From NCBI GenBank assembly GCA_026928325.1, contig JAIXKS010000064.1:1-64000 (forward strand): 64,000 nucleotides of DNA, written 5' to 3'. Shown piece by piece: positions 54,618 through 63,593 of this stretch (within the stretch, counting starts at the first letter, position 1; the number at the start of each line of letters is the position of its first letter). The notes beneath the pieces are model-generated. The model saw nothing but the letters and a program-made list of their open reading frames with translations, searched no databases and had not been told where the DNA came from. The translations under genes and the position numbers were made by a program. Source of the stretch: Chitinophagales bacterium (GTDB lineage Bacteria > Bacteroidota > Bacteroidia > Chitinophagales > Saprospiraceae).

Positions 54618-56366
54618 ATGTTTCGCATCCAATACTATATCCTCTCGATCCTCTTCATAGGAAGTTTTCTTTCTTGTAAGAACCCACCGGTGAATACCGA
54701 AAGTACAATCCATATTCGCCTCAAAAAAGATCCCGATCGGCTTCATCCTTTGGTTTTCCCCAATCCTATAGCCCGAGAAGTGTATCAATACATCCACGTG
54801 TCGCCAGCCGATTATAATCCCAATACCTTACAACTCGAACCTATACTCATTAAAGAGGTGCCAAGAGAAATGGTCTTAGATACAGGAATGTATGCAGGTG
54901 GCATTGCCTTTGATATCGAATTTAGGGAAGACGCACGCTGGGATAATGGAAGTCCAATCACAAGCAAAGACTATATTTTTACGATGAAAGCTATCAATCT
55001 TCCGCTAACTGATGCCGGAAATTATCGGAGTTTCACAGAGAATATAACAGACATCATTGCCGACCCAAACAATGAACGAAAATGTACCATTATTTTTGAC
55101 CATGCGTATATGCTAGCCTTAGAGACCGCTGTCAATATCGAATTATACCCACAATATTTTTACGACAGCCTCAATATCTTAGGGAGCTATACTTTTAAAG
55201 ATTTCAATGCTAAAAACGACGAAGCAATAAAAAAAGACAGTATGCTTCAGCAATTTGCCACAAGTTTTAATTCGGGTGTTTTTTCTCGGGATAAAATATC
55301 TGGTGCTGGTCCTTATCAATTCGTCTCTTGGACTGCTGACCAACATATCGTATTGCAAAAAAAGGAAAACTATTGGGCCTCAAATTCGACCATTCCCAGC
55401 TTGATGCAAGGTCCGGATAAGATGATTTTTCACATCATACCGGATGAAGTCACTGCGTTGGCTCAATTGAGAACCGGAAATATAGACATCATCAACGAGG
55501 TCACTGCTGCTGCCTATTCTGAATTAGAAAATAATCCGGATCTAAGCCCTAAATTTAGTTTTTTTCATCCGGCATTAATTAAGCAATATTATATCCTACT
55601 CAATAATAACGATGCCATCCTCCAGGACGTCCAAGTCAGGAAAGCATTGGCGCATTTGGTGGATATCCATAGCATCATCAACAACTTTGAAAATGGAAAA
55701 GCCATCCAATCCGTAGGCCCGATTCATCCTCTAAAACGAACCTTTAATTCAGAATTAGCGCCTATCATTTTTAACATTGATACTGCAAAGGCCTTGTTGG
55801 AAGCAGCAGGGTGGATAGACTATGATAACGACGGCTTTAGAGAGAAGGAAAGCCCTACAAAAATGACTAAATTGCAAATAGAAATATTGATAACCGGCCA
55901 AGAATTAGGCAGAAATATAGCCATATTGCTTCAAGAAAATGCCCGAAAAGCCGGCATTGACCTCAAAATAACGGAAAAGGACATGAAACTAATCCGTGCT
56001 GAAAACGTTAGAACCAGAAAATTCCAAATGATTCCATCTATCCTTTCTCAAGACTTGCAAATGTGGGATGATATGTCCAGATGGCATTCCTCCAACAATA
56101 CTCCGGAAGGCAACAATGAAATCGGATACAATAATGCGGAAGTAGATGCGCTCTTGGATCAAATACCAGAGACAAAAGACGAACAACAAAGGATTGTCCT
56201 CTATAAAAAAATCCAAGAACATATCTATCAAGATCAAGCTTGTATATTTTTATATGCTCCGGAGGAGCGACTCATCATTTCAAATACATGGAAGGCTTCG
56301 GCGACACCCAAAAGACCTGGGTATCTGGCCAATACTTTTCAATATGTAGGTGTTCCTGTTAACTAA
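54618..56366 (+). CDS. ABC transporter substrate-binding lipoprotein (DppA/OppA family)
   Basis: The 582-residue protein is an SBP_bac_5-type binding protein for peptides, nickel or similar solutes. It starts with a lipoprotein signal (MFRIQYYILSILFIGSFLSC, acylated at Cys20). Family features include IEFREDARWDNGSPITSKDY, GAGPYQFVSW, RTGNIDIIN, QDVQVRKALAHLVDI and the C-terminal EQQRIVLYKKIQEHIYQDQA. It would be anchored in the periplasm and deliver ligand to the two permeases encoded next, 9 bp downstream. The ligand cannot be read from sequence. Confidence 0.9.
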   Translation: MFRIQYYILSILFIGSFLSCKNPPVNTESTIHIRLKKDPDRLHPLVFPNPIAREVYQYIHVSPADYNPNTLQLEPILIKEVPREMVLDTGMYAGGIAFDIEFREDARWDNGSPITSKDYIFTMKAINLPLTDAGNYRSFTENITDIIADPNNERKCTIIFDHAYMLALETAVNIELYPQYFYDSLNILGSYTFKDFNAKNDEAIKKDSMLQQFATSFNSGVFSRDKISGAGPYQFVSWTADQHIVLQKKENYWASNSTIPSLMQGPDKMIFHIIPDEVTALAQLRTGNIDIINEVTAAAYSELENNPDLSPKFSFFHPALIKQYYILLNNNDAILQDVQVRKALAHLVDIHSIINNFENGKAIQSVGPIHPLKRTFNSELAPIIFNIDTAKALLEAAGWIDYDNDGFREKESPTKMTKLQIEILITGQELGRNIAILLQENARKAGIDLKITEKDMKLIRAENVRTRKFQMIPSILSQDLQMWDDMSRWHSSNNTPEGNNEIGYNNAEVDALLDQIPETKDEQQRIVLYKKIQEHIYQDQACIFLYAPEERLIISNTWKASATPKRPGYLANTFQYVGVPVN

Positions 56367-56375
56367 AAGTGAGAT

Positions 56376-57758
56376 ATGTTCCTTTTTTTACTCAAAAGAA
56401 TTCTTTTATTCATTCCTACCTTGGGTTTGGTTGCAGTAATTGCGTTCTTTTTGAGTAAATTGGTCCCAGGGGATCCTGCGGATGCACTCCTGACCATGCA
56501 AGGCATCACGCCAGACAATCCTCGAGCCAATCAAGAATACAAACGACATTATGAAGCTTTGCATCTCAATAAGCCGTTATTTTATTGCTCTATAAAACCT
56601 GATTTTTATCCGCATAATATAGCGGCTCTTAGCGATAAAGATTGGAGAAATACGACCCAAGCCTTATTGCAACAAAAAATTCCATATATCTATATTCAAA
56701 AATATCTGGAGGTTCGTACCTCTTTTTTAGGAATATTGGAGGAGCATCCGGAAGAAAAAACAATATGGTTGGACTGGATGAATGCGGTGCGATTCGAAAA
56801 TGATATGCAGCAATTATCACATCTTACTACAAAGCCAAAACCGGATACAACGTCACTTCTTGCCCAAGCAGAGCAGCTCACAATAGCTATACAAGACATG
56901 CAAACGCATCAACGAAAAAGATACTATCCTGTATTGCACTGGCATGGTACTTCCAATCAGTTCCATTATTGGATTGCGAACATGGTGCAGGGTGATTTCG
57001 GTATATCCTTTAAAGATGGTAGATCCGTACTCCCAAAAATAAAAACCGCCCTTAGTTGGACACTGCTCCTTACACTTTTAAGTCTATTGATTTCAGTTAT
57101 GATCTCTGTCCCTTTAGGAATGTGGTCAGCCATAAAACAAGGCACGTTTTGGGACAAAATCAATCAAGTAATCTGGCTTATCTTCTATGCTATGCCCGTT
57201 TTTTGGTTGGCCTCGATGCTTATTATTTACTTTACCTCAGACCATTACGGAAGTTGGCTGCATATATTTCCGACACCCGGTATTTGGTACATTCCCGAAG
57301 GGCAATCTATTATCGCAACCTTCATGCAATATAGTCATCAACTTATTTTACCTCTAATATGCCTAGTAGCTAATGACATCGCACCCTTGAGTACGCTAGT
57401 TCGCAATAATATTTTAGAACAACAATCCAAAGGCTATGTGTTGATGGCTTACGCCAAAGGTTTAAATGCTAAGAAGACATTGATGCATCACATCATGCCG
57501 AATGTTTTACTACCCATCATTACCATTATCGGTGGAAGATTGATAGCCGGCATTTCTGGAGCATTAATCATAGAGGTGATATTCAACATCCCGGGCATGG
57601 GTAGATTGATGTACGAAAGCATTTATGCAGCAGATTGGAATGTAGTTTTTGGTATATTGATGATTTTGGCAGTTGTATCCATGATTGTCCTTACCATAAG
57701 TGATGTGCTTTACGCTTGGGCAGATCCAAGAATTCAAACCAAATTGAGTAAGACATGA
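56376..57758 (+). CDS. ABC transporter permease (DppB/OppB family) with large periplasmic insertion
   Basis: The 460-residue protein has the OppB plan: helix 1 (LLFIPTLGLVAVIAFFLSKL), the LVPGDPADALL motif, then VQGDFGISFKDGRSVLPKI before helix 2, and a C-terminal EAA loop AKGLNAKKTLMHHIMPN followed by FNIPGMGRLMYESIYAADW. Typical OppB proteins are about 305-340 residues. Here about 120 extra residues (about 70-190) are inserted between LHLNKPLF and YWIANMVQGD, in the periplasmic loop after helix 1. The frame is intact, so this is an insertion and not a frameshift. It overlaps the next permease gene by 4 nt (ATGA). Confidence 0.88.
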   Translation: MFLFLLKRILLFIPTLGLVAVIAFFLSKLVPGDPADALLTMQGITPDNPRANQEYKRHYEALHLNKPLFYCSIKPDFYPHNIAALSDKDWRNTTQALLQQKIPYIYIQKYLEVRTSFLGILEEHPEEKTIWLDWMNAVRFENDMQQLSHLTTKPKPDTTSLLAQAEQLTIAIQDMQTHQRKRYYPVLHWHGTSNQFHYWIANMVQGDFGISFKDGRSVLPKIKTALSWTLLLTLLSLLISVMISVPLGMWSAIKQGTFWDKINQVIWLIFYAMPVFWLASMLIIYFTSDHYGSWLHIFPTPGIWYIPEGQSIIATFMQYSHQLILPLICLVANDIAPLSTLVRNNILEQQSKGYVLMAYAKGLNAKKTLMHHIMPNVLLPIITIIGGRLIAGISGALIIEVIFNIPGMGRLMYESIYAADWNVVFGILMILAVVSMIVLTISDVLYAWADPRIQTKLSKT

Positions 57759-58828
57759 AAAAATCGAATGTACGATATCGGCTGTCCTTGGGTTTGGTTC
57801 TTTTCTACATTGGAATCGCGATTTTCGCACCGTTTATTGCAGGTGAAAAGCCGATATTCTGCCTCCATGAAAACCGTTGTATTTATCCGATGATACCCTA
57901 TTCGCCTACATCGACACATTTCGATCAATATCCTTCTCTTAGTCCATTGAGCGACCAAGGCAAGGTTTCACTTCGAGAAAAGCACTGGTTGGGTACAGAC
58001 AAATTGGGTCGCGACACGGCCGCAGGATTAGTGCATGGCGCTCGTGTTTCTCTCATGGTTGGGTTTGTTGCCGTCCTATTTATATTTATCATAGGTACTT
58101 CGTTGGGCATGGCCTCTGCATATTCCATACATAAAAACATCCGTCTAAATATCCTACAGATTGCAATATTAATTTTGTTTTTGACACTAGCCACATTTTA
58201 CTTGGTCCATGATATTAAATTTGGAATGCATCCTGTCTTTGCTATTATTAATTCAATATTGCCTATAGGTATCATCTTTTACGGAATCTTATACGTCGGT
58301 AAAAAATGGACGAACCTAAAAAAGTATCGATTGCCCTTAGATTTGATATTGACAAAAATCATCGAGGTACGTAAATCATTTCCGGGACTCTTCCTATTTT
58401 TAGCGCTGGCTGCCATTTTTGCTATACCTTCTGTTTGGAATATTATATTTATCATAGCGATCACGGGTTGGATAGAATTTGCGAGGCATGCTCGTGCAGA
58501 AACCTTAGCCGTGCTAGAAACAGATTACATTACTTCGGCTCAGCTATCAGGATTGCCACATTTTAAGATTTTATTCAACCATGTGCTTCCGAATATTCTT
58601 CCGACTCTACTTGTATTGGCCTGTTTCAGTATTTCCGGTGTAATTCTGATAGAATCTTCCTTGTCATTTTTAGGAATTGGAATCCCAACAGAAACGGTCA
58701 CGTGGGGAAAAATGATGGCTGAAGGTAGAAATATGCAAAACTGGTGGATGGTGGTTTTTCCAGGATTCGCTATTTTTACCATAATATTAAGCCTTAACAA
58801 TATAGCCAATCACTTTCAAAAAAAATGA
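57755..58828 (+). CDS. ABC transporter permease (DppC/OppC family)
   Basis: The 357-residue protein starts at an ATGA overlap with the dppB-like gene and has OppC hallmarks: LREKHWLGTDKLGRDTAAG, the EAA loop SAQLSGLPHFKILFNHVLPN, and SLSFLGIGIPTETVTWGKMM at the C-terminus. It is longer than the usual ~300 residues because about 60 residues with two extra hydrophobic stretches (ILILFLTLATFYLVHDI, IINSILPIGIIFYGILYVG) sit in the middle. It would pair with DppB to form the channel. The ATPase subunits that complete such a transporter are not in this operon. Confidence 0.88.
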   Translation: MKKSNVRYRLSLGLVLFYIGIAIFAPFIAGEKPIFCLHENRCIYPMIPYSPTSTHFDQYPSLSPLSDQGKVSLREKHWLGTDKLGRDTAAGLVHGARVSLMVGFVAVLFIFIIGTSLGMASAYSIHKNIRLNILQIAILILFLTLATFYLVHDIKFGMHPVFAIINSILPIGIIFYGILYVGKKWTNLKKYRLPLDLILTKIIEVRKSFPGLFLFLALAAIFAIPSVWNIIFIIAITGWIEFARHARAETLAVLETDYITSAQLSGLPHFKILFNHVLPNILPTLLVLACFSISGVILIESSLSFLGIGIPTETVTWGKMMAEGRNMQNWWMVVFPGFAIFTIILSLNNIANHFQKK

Positions 58829-58853
58829 AAATACGAAACTTTGATTGCTATGC

Positions 58854-58865
58854 AAAAGAAAAAAA
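58854..58865 (-). terminator. T-run terminating rnpB
   Basis: Immediately after the P1 helix of rnpB the minus strand reads TTTTTTT, then C and TTTT. With P1 as the stem this forms an intrinsic terminator, between rnpB and the convergent dppC-like gene. Confidence 0.55.
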
Positions 58866-59240
58866 GCGGATATACCTATAAGCCGGATTCTGTCACACAC
58901 GATAAAACGTATGCGCTCTATCATTTATCTAAGCTGCCTACCCCTTTGCAGAGCATAAAAATGCTGAAAGCCGAGCAAACTTTCCCTAATGGCTACAAAT
59001 ATACATGGCATTTCAACCCACAAGGTTTATTCTACACCCATATTACTATACGTGCACGAGAGCTCTTACCTCTCATTTTCACCCTTACCTTGTCATAAAA
59101 TAACAAGGCGGTTATTTTCTGCAATACTTGCTGTATAACATTTTCATGCTATCCCACCCGTTAGGTGGTGTGGTGCTCTACGTTGTCCGGACTTTCCTCT
59201 TCTGGCTAAACCACAAGCGATAGAGCGGTATATCCTATCA
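58866..59240 (-). ncRNA. rnpB: RNase P RNA, bacterial type A (rnpB)
   Basis: This is the catalytic RNA that trims tRNA 5' leaders. On the minus strand the 5' part contains GAGGAAAGTCCGGAC followed by AGAGCACC, the middle contains GCAGAAAATAACCGCC and GGTAAGGGTGAAA, with GGTAAGAGCTC after it, and the 3' part has ACAGAATCCGGCTTATAGG. The ends pair perfectly as P1: GGATATACC (59235-59227) with GGTATATCC (58876-58868). The length, about 375 nt, is usual. The rightward 85-codon frame at 58841-59098 is an artefact of this RNA. Ends are approximate by a few bases. Confidence 0.95.
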
Positions 59241-59425
59241 TCACAAACAATAAATTGGTTTATTTAGTTGCAAATTGGATAAAAAGCAATCTTCATATTC
59301 TTACAATTCATTGATGAGGCATCAACCTACACAAACATAAAGGGAAGCATTGTATTATTAAAAATTTTAATACATATACCCTATAATATCAATTTTATAG
59401 TTACCTTAGCGGCTTAAACAGAATA

Positions 59426-62400
59426 ATGCATATCATGCATAAGTGGATTAAAATATCAGCTTGGGTATTAGGGCTATTATCTCTAGTATGCTTTAGTATT
59501 AGTCTAATAAAAATAAATACACAAGCTGCAACAGATCAGGCGATGGAAATAATCCAACAACGGTACAACCAAGCCGAATCCTCTTTGCATCAATATCTCG
59601 CCGGCGACCATGACAAAATAGGGCTGCAATCCTTGGATGAAAACCCATTCAATATAGAAATTTATCACGAGGATTCCATTTTTTACTGGAATCATGCAGC
59701 CTCCATTTCTAAACCCAACGCTCGCAAAACCAGCCTTATCAAAACCATTGGCGATTCTACCTTGCATAGTCGGATCTCCCTCAACATCCAAGCATTTAAT
59801 AAAATCCAACCATTCAAAGAAGTTCAACTTCAGGATGAAAATGGGCAATTTACTCAGGATTTCAACGGTCAGACCTTTCATTTTGGCGTCAAGACAGATA
59901 AAAAACACCCACAATTCATCCTACCGGCTTGGGTGATGATGATATTAAGTTTTTCGCTTTTTTCGTTGTATTTGTTCTATACGATCAAGCTTAAATTAAA
60001 AACCAAAGCATCCGTTACTGTTCCATCGTCATTACTTTTATTGAGTATCGTTAGCGTTTTTGCACTACATTTTTTTCCACCTTTTATTGACCTCATGCAA
60101 GGAACTATTGTGGCCAAAAATCTCAATGAACGCTTTTTTCTTGCTCAAAGATTAGGACCTTATATCGTGAGTCTAGTAACCTCGATAATTTTGGTTGGGT
60201 TTTTATCAGATATGATTGAGCGATTTCAATCTTATTTTGAAAAAAGATATCACATGGTAGCGATTATTTCTGGCACGATCACCTTGTGTGCTTTTGCAGG
60301 ACTCGTTTATGCCATTGAAGGTTTTGTACTCAATCCAAATGTAAATCTAGAAATAGAATCTCTTTTAAAGTTTGATGGGGCCAGCTTCATCCTCATTACG
60401 GGTTTTATCATCTCGATGCTCCTAGTTTTCCAAACAACACAATTATTGTATGAATGGCTCAATAAAGGCCAATTGGCTTTAAGTCAAAAGGTGCTTTTTA
60501 TATCTATAGGATGGTGTATCGGGTTACTCATAACATGGCTGGCTATGCCACTCCATTTACCCATTTGGAAGTTTTTGATTTTCATCATTGCTTACACCCT
60601 CATTATGGATGCGTATGCAGAAAATCAAGAAAAAAAGATAACTTATCTACTTTGGTGGATGATTATGTATTCGGTATTTTTGTCCATCATTCTATTTTAT
60701 TTTGGATTAAAAAAAGATGTCATCGAACGAAGTTCGTTTATAGCATCTTACTACGCCAAGACCGATGAGTCCATTATCCACTCGATGATAGAAATCCAAG
60801 ATTCCCTCTTGGCTAGGAATGTCTATACCAGTATTGCCTCTCTAGAAAATAATGCAAGGTTAGACAAAAAGGATTTGTACCAGTTTATGTTTGACCAGAT
60901 AGCGCCAGTCATGCCTGAAAACATGGATATCGACATAGAACTTTTTGACAAAAATACAGGTCTAACGGTTTTTAGTAATTATTTTGCTGATTTTTACAAA
61001 CTCAATCAAACATACACCAATGCACATAGAGTCAATCGGCAAGTATATCACAATCCATTTGAAGATAAATATATTACACGATTAGAAATCATCCGTCCTT
61101 TTCCGATCAATGCATCTTGGTATTTATTTATCATAGCGCAACATACTGCCGCTAAAAAAGCCTTAGTACATAGTGCCCAAAACTTCAGTTATGCCGTCTT
61201 TAGTCGGAATCAATTGATTGAAAAGACCGACAACTTCCAAAGTGCGCCGGATTTGAGTATCATCGCATCGGTAAGCCAAGATACCATCATCAACGGATAC
61301 TCCTTGGTCGTATCCAGACCTTCAGATCAATACAAAATCGTGTCTTGGAAGAAAATATCAGGATTAATAAAACCGATATCTCTCTTTTCCTTTATATTTA
61401 CTTGGAGCGGCATTTTAATGCTAGTGCTAACCTTGTTTAATACCCGATTTGGGTTTTTACCTGCCAATCTTAATCTAAAATTTGGATCGAGATCTTCATT
61501 AAAAACCAAAATACAATTAGCCATTATCATATTAATCGTTGTGACCTTTCTCATCATCGGCAGCATCACGGCCATGTATTTTAAAAATCTGATAGAAGTC
61601 AACCAAATTACTAAAAACAAAGAGGAAACAATTACCGTCATTCACAATATCCGGTCAAGCATCCAAAACCTTGCAGACGATGAATATGCTGCTAACTTCT
61701 TAAGTAGCAAACTGAATGAATTGTCCTATATTCATGACAAAGAACTCAGCTTGTACGACCATTCCGGTAGATTATTGGCTTCAACATCTAGGGATGAAAC
61801 GAGCTCTAGGATACCATTTCGATTCTGGGAAGATCATGGCATCCGCAAGGATAACGAATTGTCATCCTTCCTTACTACATCAGGTCACGAGTTTATCGCC
61901 CTTTTCCTCAATGATAAACGTGCATTTGCTTATTTAGACATTGAATATCACACGCATGACCACTCGGCTGATAACATTCTAGACTTTTTAAGCACGATAC
62001 TCAATGCTTATATTTTCTTATTTTTAATAGCTGGTGCTATTGCTATTACCATCGCCAATTCGATAACGCAACCACTCACCAAACTCGCAGATAAACTTAA
62101 AAGATTTAAATTGGGTAAAACCAACGAACTCCTAGAGTGGAAATCTAATGATGAAATCGGCACGCTTATAGACGAATATAATAATCTCACCCAAGAACTC
62201 GAAGACAGCGTTAGTTTGCTGGCTAAAACAGAACGGGATATCGCATGGCGAGAAATGGCGAAACAAGTAGCCCACGAGATAAAAAATCCATTGACGCCGA
62301 TGAAACTGAACATTCAATATCTGGAACGCACAACCAAAGAAAGTCCGGAACGTGCCCATGAGATGATTCAGAAAATATCTTCATCCCTCATCGAGCAAAT

Positions 62401-62944
62401 CGACAACTTATCGCAGATAGCCAGTGAATTTTCCAATTTTGCAACCATGCCACAAGCTACCAATGAGAAAATATCACTCAATGAAATTGTAGAGACCATA
62501 CACGACTTATTTAGAAAGCGGGATGATATGGATATCAATATGATAGAACCCATTGATGACCTATATATATTTGCCGATAAAAATCACTTGGTACGCATCT
62601 TGAACAATCTACTTAAAAATGCAATCCAAGCGATCCCAGACGATCGTCGCGGTAGAATAGAAATAGAATTAAAAAGGCAGGAGAATGATGCCCTTATCCG
62701 TATATCTGACAATGGAACCGGTATTCCTGACCACATGAAAGATAAAGTTTTTACGCCCAACTTTACTACCAAAAGCTCTGGAACCGGACTAGGCCTCGCC
62801 ATTGCATCTAATATGGTTGACTCTTTCAACGGACGCATATATTTTGAAACACGCCCTGGAAAAGGGACGGATTTTTATCTATCAATACCATTAATGCGTC
62901 TTGAAGACTATATAAATGAAGGGAAACGAGTATCTTTAGATTAA
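59426..62944 (+). CDS. Large membrane sensor histidine kinase (NtrY-like)
   Basis: The 1,172-residue protein has an N-terminal helix (SAWVLGLLSLVCFSISLI), a periplasmic segment of about 130 residues, a block of about seven helices (about 165-435), a second extracytoplasmic segment (about 440-650) and helices near 655 and 700. A third extracytoplasmic region follows, then a helix and HAMP domain (about 850-925; SITQPLTKLADKLKRFKLG, SNDEIGTLIDEYN). The kinase core has H-box KQVAHEIKNPLTPMKLN (about 945), N-box NNLLKNAIQAIPDD (about 1060), and G-boxes ISDNGTGIPDH and SGTGLGLAIASNM. No receiver domain is fused and no response-regulator gene is adjacent in the window. The closest group is NtrY-like. 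The ligand is unknown. ATG at 59435 is an alternative start. Confidence 0.9.
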   Translation: MHIMHKWIKISAWVLGLLSLVCFSISLIKINTQAATDQAMEIIQQRYNQAESSLHQYLAGDHDKIGLQSLDENPFNIEIYHEDSIFYWNHAASISKPNARKTSLIKTIGDSTLHSRISLNIQAFNKIQPFKEVQLQDENGQFTQDFNGQTFHFGVKTDKKHPQFILPAWVMMILSFSLFSLYLFYTIKLKLKTKASVTVPSSLLLLSIVSVFALHFFPPFIDLMQGTIVAKNLNERFFLAQRLGPYIVSLVTSIILVGFLSDMIERFQSYFEKRYHMVAIISGTITLCAFAGLVYAIEGFVLNPNVNLEIESLLKFDGASFILITGFIISMLLVFQTTQLLYEWLNKGQLALSQKVLFISIGWCIGLLITWLAMPLHLPIWKFLIFIIAYTLIMDAYAENQEKKITYLLWWMIMYSVFLSIILFYFGLKKDVIERSSFIASYYAKTDESIIHSMIEIQDSLLARNVYTSIASLENNARLDKKDLYQFMFDQIAPVMPENMDIDIELFDKNTGLTVFSNYFADFYKLNQTYTNAHRVNRQVYHNPFEDKYITRLEIIRPFPINASWYLFIIAQHTAAKKALVHSAQNFSYAVFSRNQLIEKTDNFQSAPDLSIIASVSQDTIINGYSLVVSRPSDQYKIVSWKKISGLIKPISLFSFIFTWSGILMLVLTLFNTRFGFLPANLNLKFGSRSSLKTKIQLAIIILIVVTFLIIGSITAMYFKNLIEVNQITKNKEETITVIHNIRSSIQNLADDEYAANFLSSKLNELSYIHDKELSLYDHSGRLLASTSRDETSSRIPFRFWEDHGIRKDNELSSFLTTSGHEFIALFLNDKRAFAYLDIEYHTHDHSADNILDFLSTILNAYIFLFLIAGAIAITIANSITQPLTKLADKLKRFKLGKTNELLEWKSNDEIGTLIDEYNNLTQELEDSVSLLAKTERDIAWREMAKQVAHEIKNPLTPMKLNIQYLERTTKESPERAHEMIQKISSSLIEQIDNLSQIASEFSNFATMPQATNEKISLNEIVETIHDLFRKRDDMDINMIEPIDDLYIFADKNHLVRILNNLLKNAIQAIPDDRRGRIEIELKRQENDALIRISDNGTGIPDHMKDKVFTPNFTTKSSGTGLGLAIASNMVDSFNGRIYFETRPGKGTDFYLSIPLMRLEDYINEGKRVSLD

Positions 62945-62982
62945 TTTTTCTAAATTTTATTTTTAGAAATTCAAAATAGTCT

Positions 62983-62990
62983 TACATTTG
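62983..62990 (+). promoter_or_regulatory. -7-like box upstream of the ECF sigma factor gene
   Basis: TACATTTG fits TAnnTTTG and lies 20 bp before the TTG start at 63010. A -33 TTTG was not found. It supports a start near 63010 and not further upstream. Confidence 0.4.
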
Positions 62991-63009
62991 ATTTTTAATT
63001 TGCTACTTT

Positions 63010-63537
63010 TTGAGTCTAAAGCCATTTAGTACACCCCAAGCCTTCGAGGTACTCTTCAAAGAATACTTCCTTGCCCTTGTTAACTTCATCAATAAATATA
63101 TTGACGATATAGAATTAAGCAGGGATATTATTCAAAATACATTTCTAAAATTGTGGAAAAATAGAGACAAAATAGAAATTCAAACTTCTGTCAAGTCCTA
63201 TCTCTATCAAATAGCAAAAAATACAATGTTGGATTATATCCGTGCAGAAGCAAAAAAGAAAACGGAAAATCTTGATAGCATTGAGGTAGAAGTCATAGAA
63301 GACATCTCTGAAGAAGTATTCGACGCATATCTCGTAAGAAGTTTGGTGGAACATTCTTTAAAAAGTGTCAAGTCAAAACAAAGAGAAATCTTTATATTAA
63401 ATAAATTTGAGGGCTTGTCTTACGACGAAATAGCAACATACTTAAATATCTCCAAGCGCATGGTTGATTATAACGTTAACGCAGTGATGAAACACTTAAA
63501 AGAGGATTTAAAAGATAGACCCGAACTTTTTAATTAG
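63010..63537 (+). CDS. ECF-type RNA polymerase sigma factor
   Basis: The 175-residue protein has sigma region 2 (FKEYFLALVNFINKYIDD, SRDIIQNTFLKLWKN, VKSYLYQIAKNTMLDYIR; about 10-80) and region 4 (SKQREIFILNKFEGLSYDEI, ATYLNISKRMVDYNVNAVMK; about 120-165), the layout of group 4 sigma factors of the Bacteroidota expansion family. It directs RNA polymerase to a small regulon, often a nutrient-uptake locus. The start is TTG at 63010; the first ATG is about 70 codons in and would delete region 2. It is 56 bp before a FecR-type anti-sigma gene, which would control it. Confidence 0.9.
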   Translation: MSLKPFSTPQAFEVLFKEYFLALVNFINKYIDDIELSRDIIQNTFLKLWKNRDKIEIQTSVKSYLYQIAKNTMLDYIRAEAKKKTENLDSIEVEVIEDISEEVFDAYLVRSLVEHSLKSVKSKQREIFILNKFEGLSYDEIATYLNISKRMVDYNVNAVMKHLKEDLKDRPELFN

Positions 63538-63593
63538 AGGAAATTGGTGATTAATTAAAATATTTTACGTCTTAAGGTTAAAATTAATTTTTT

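Noticed and set aside
58841..59098. A rightward 85-codon frame
   Set aside because: It lies on the opposite strand of a clearly recognisable RNase P RNA.
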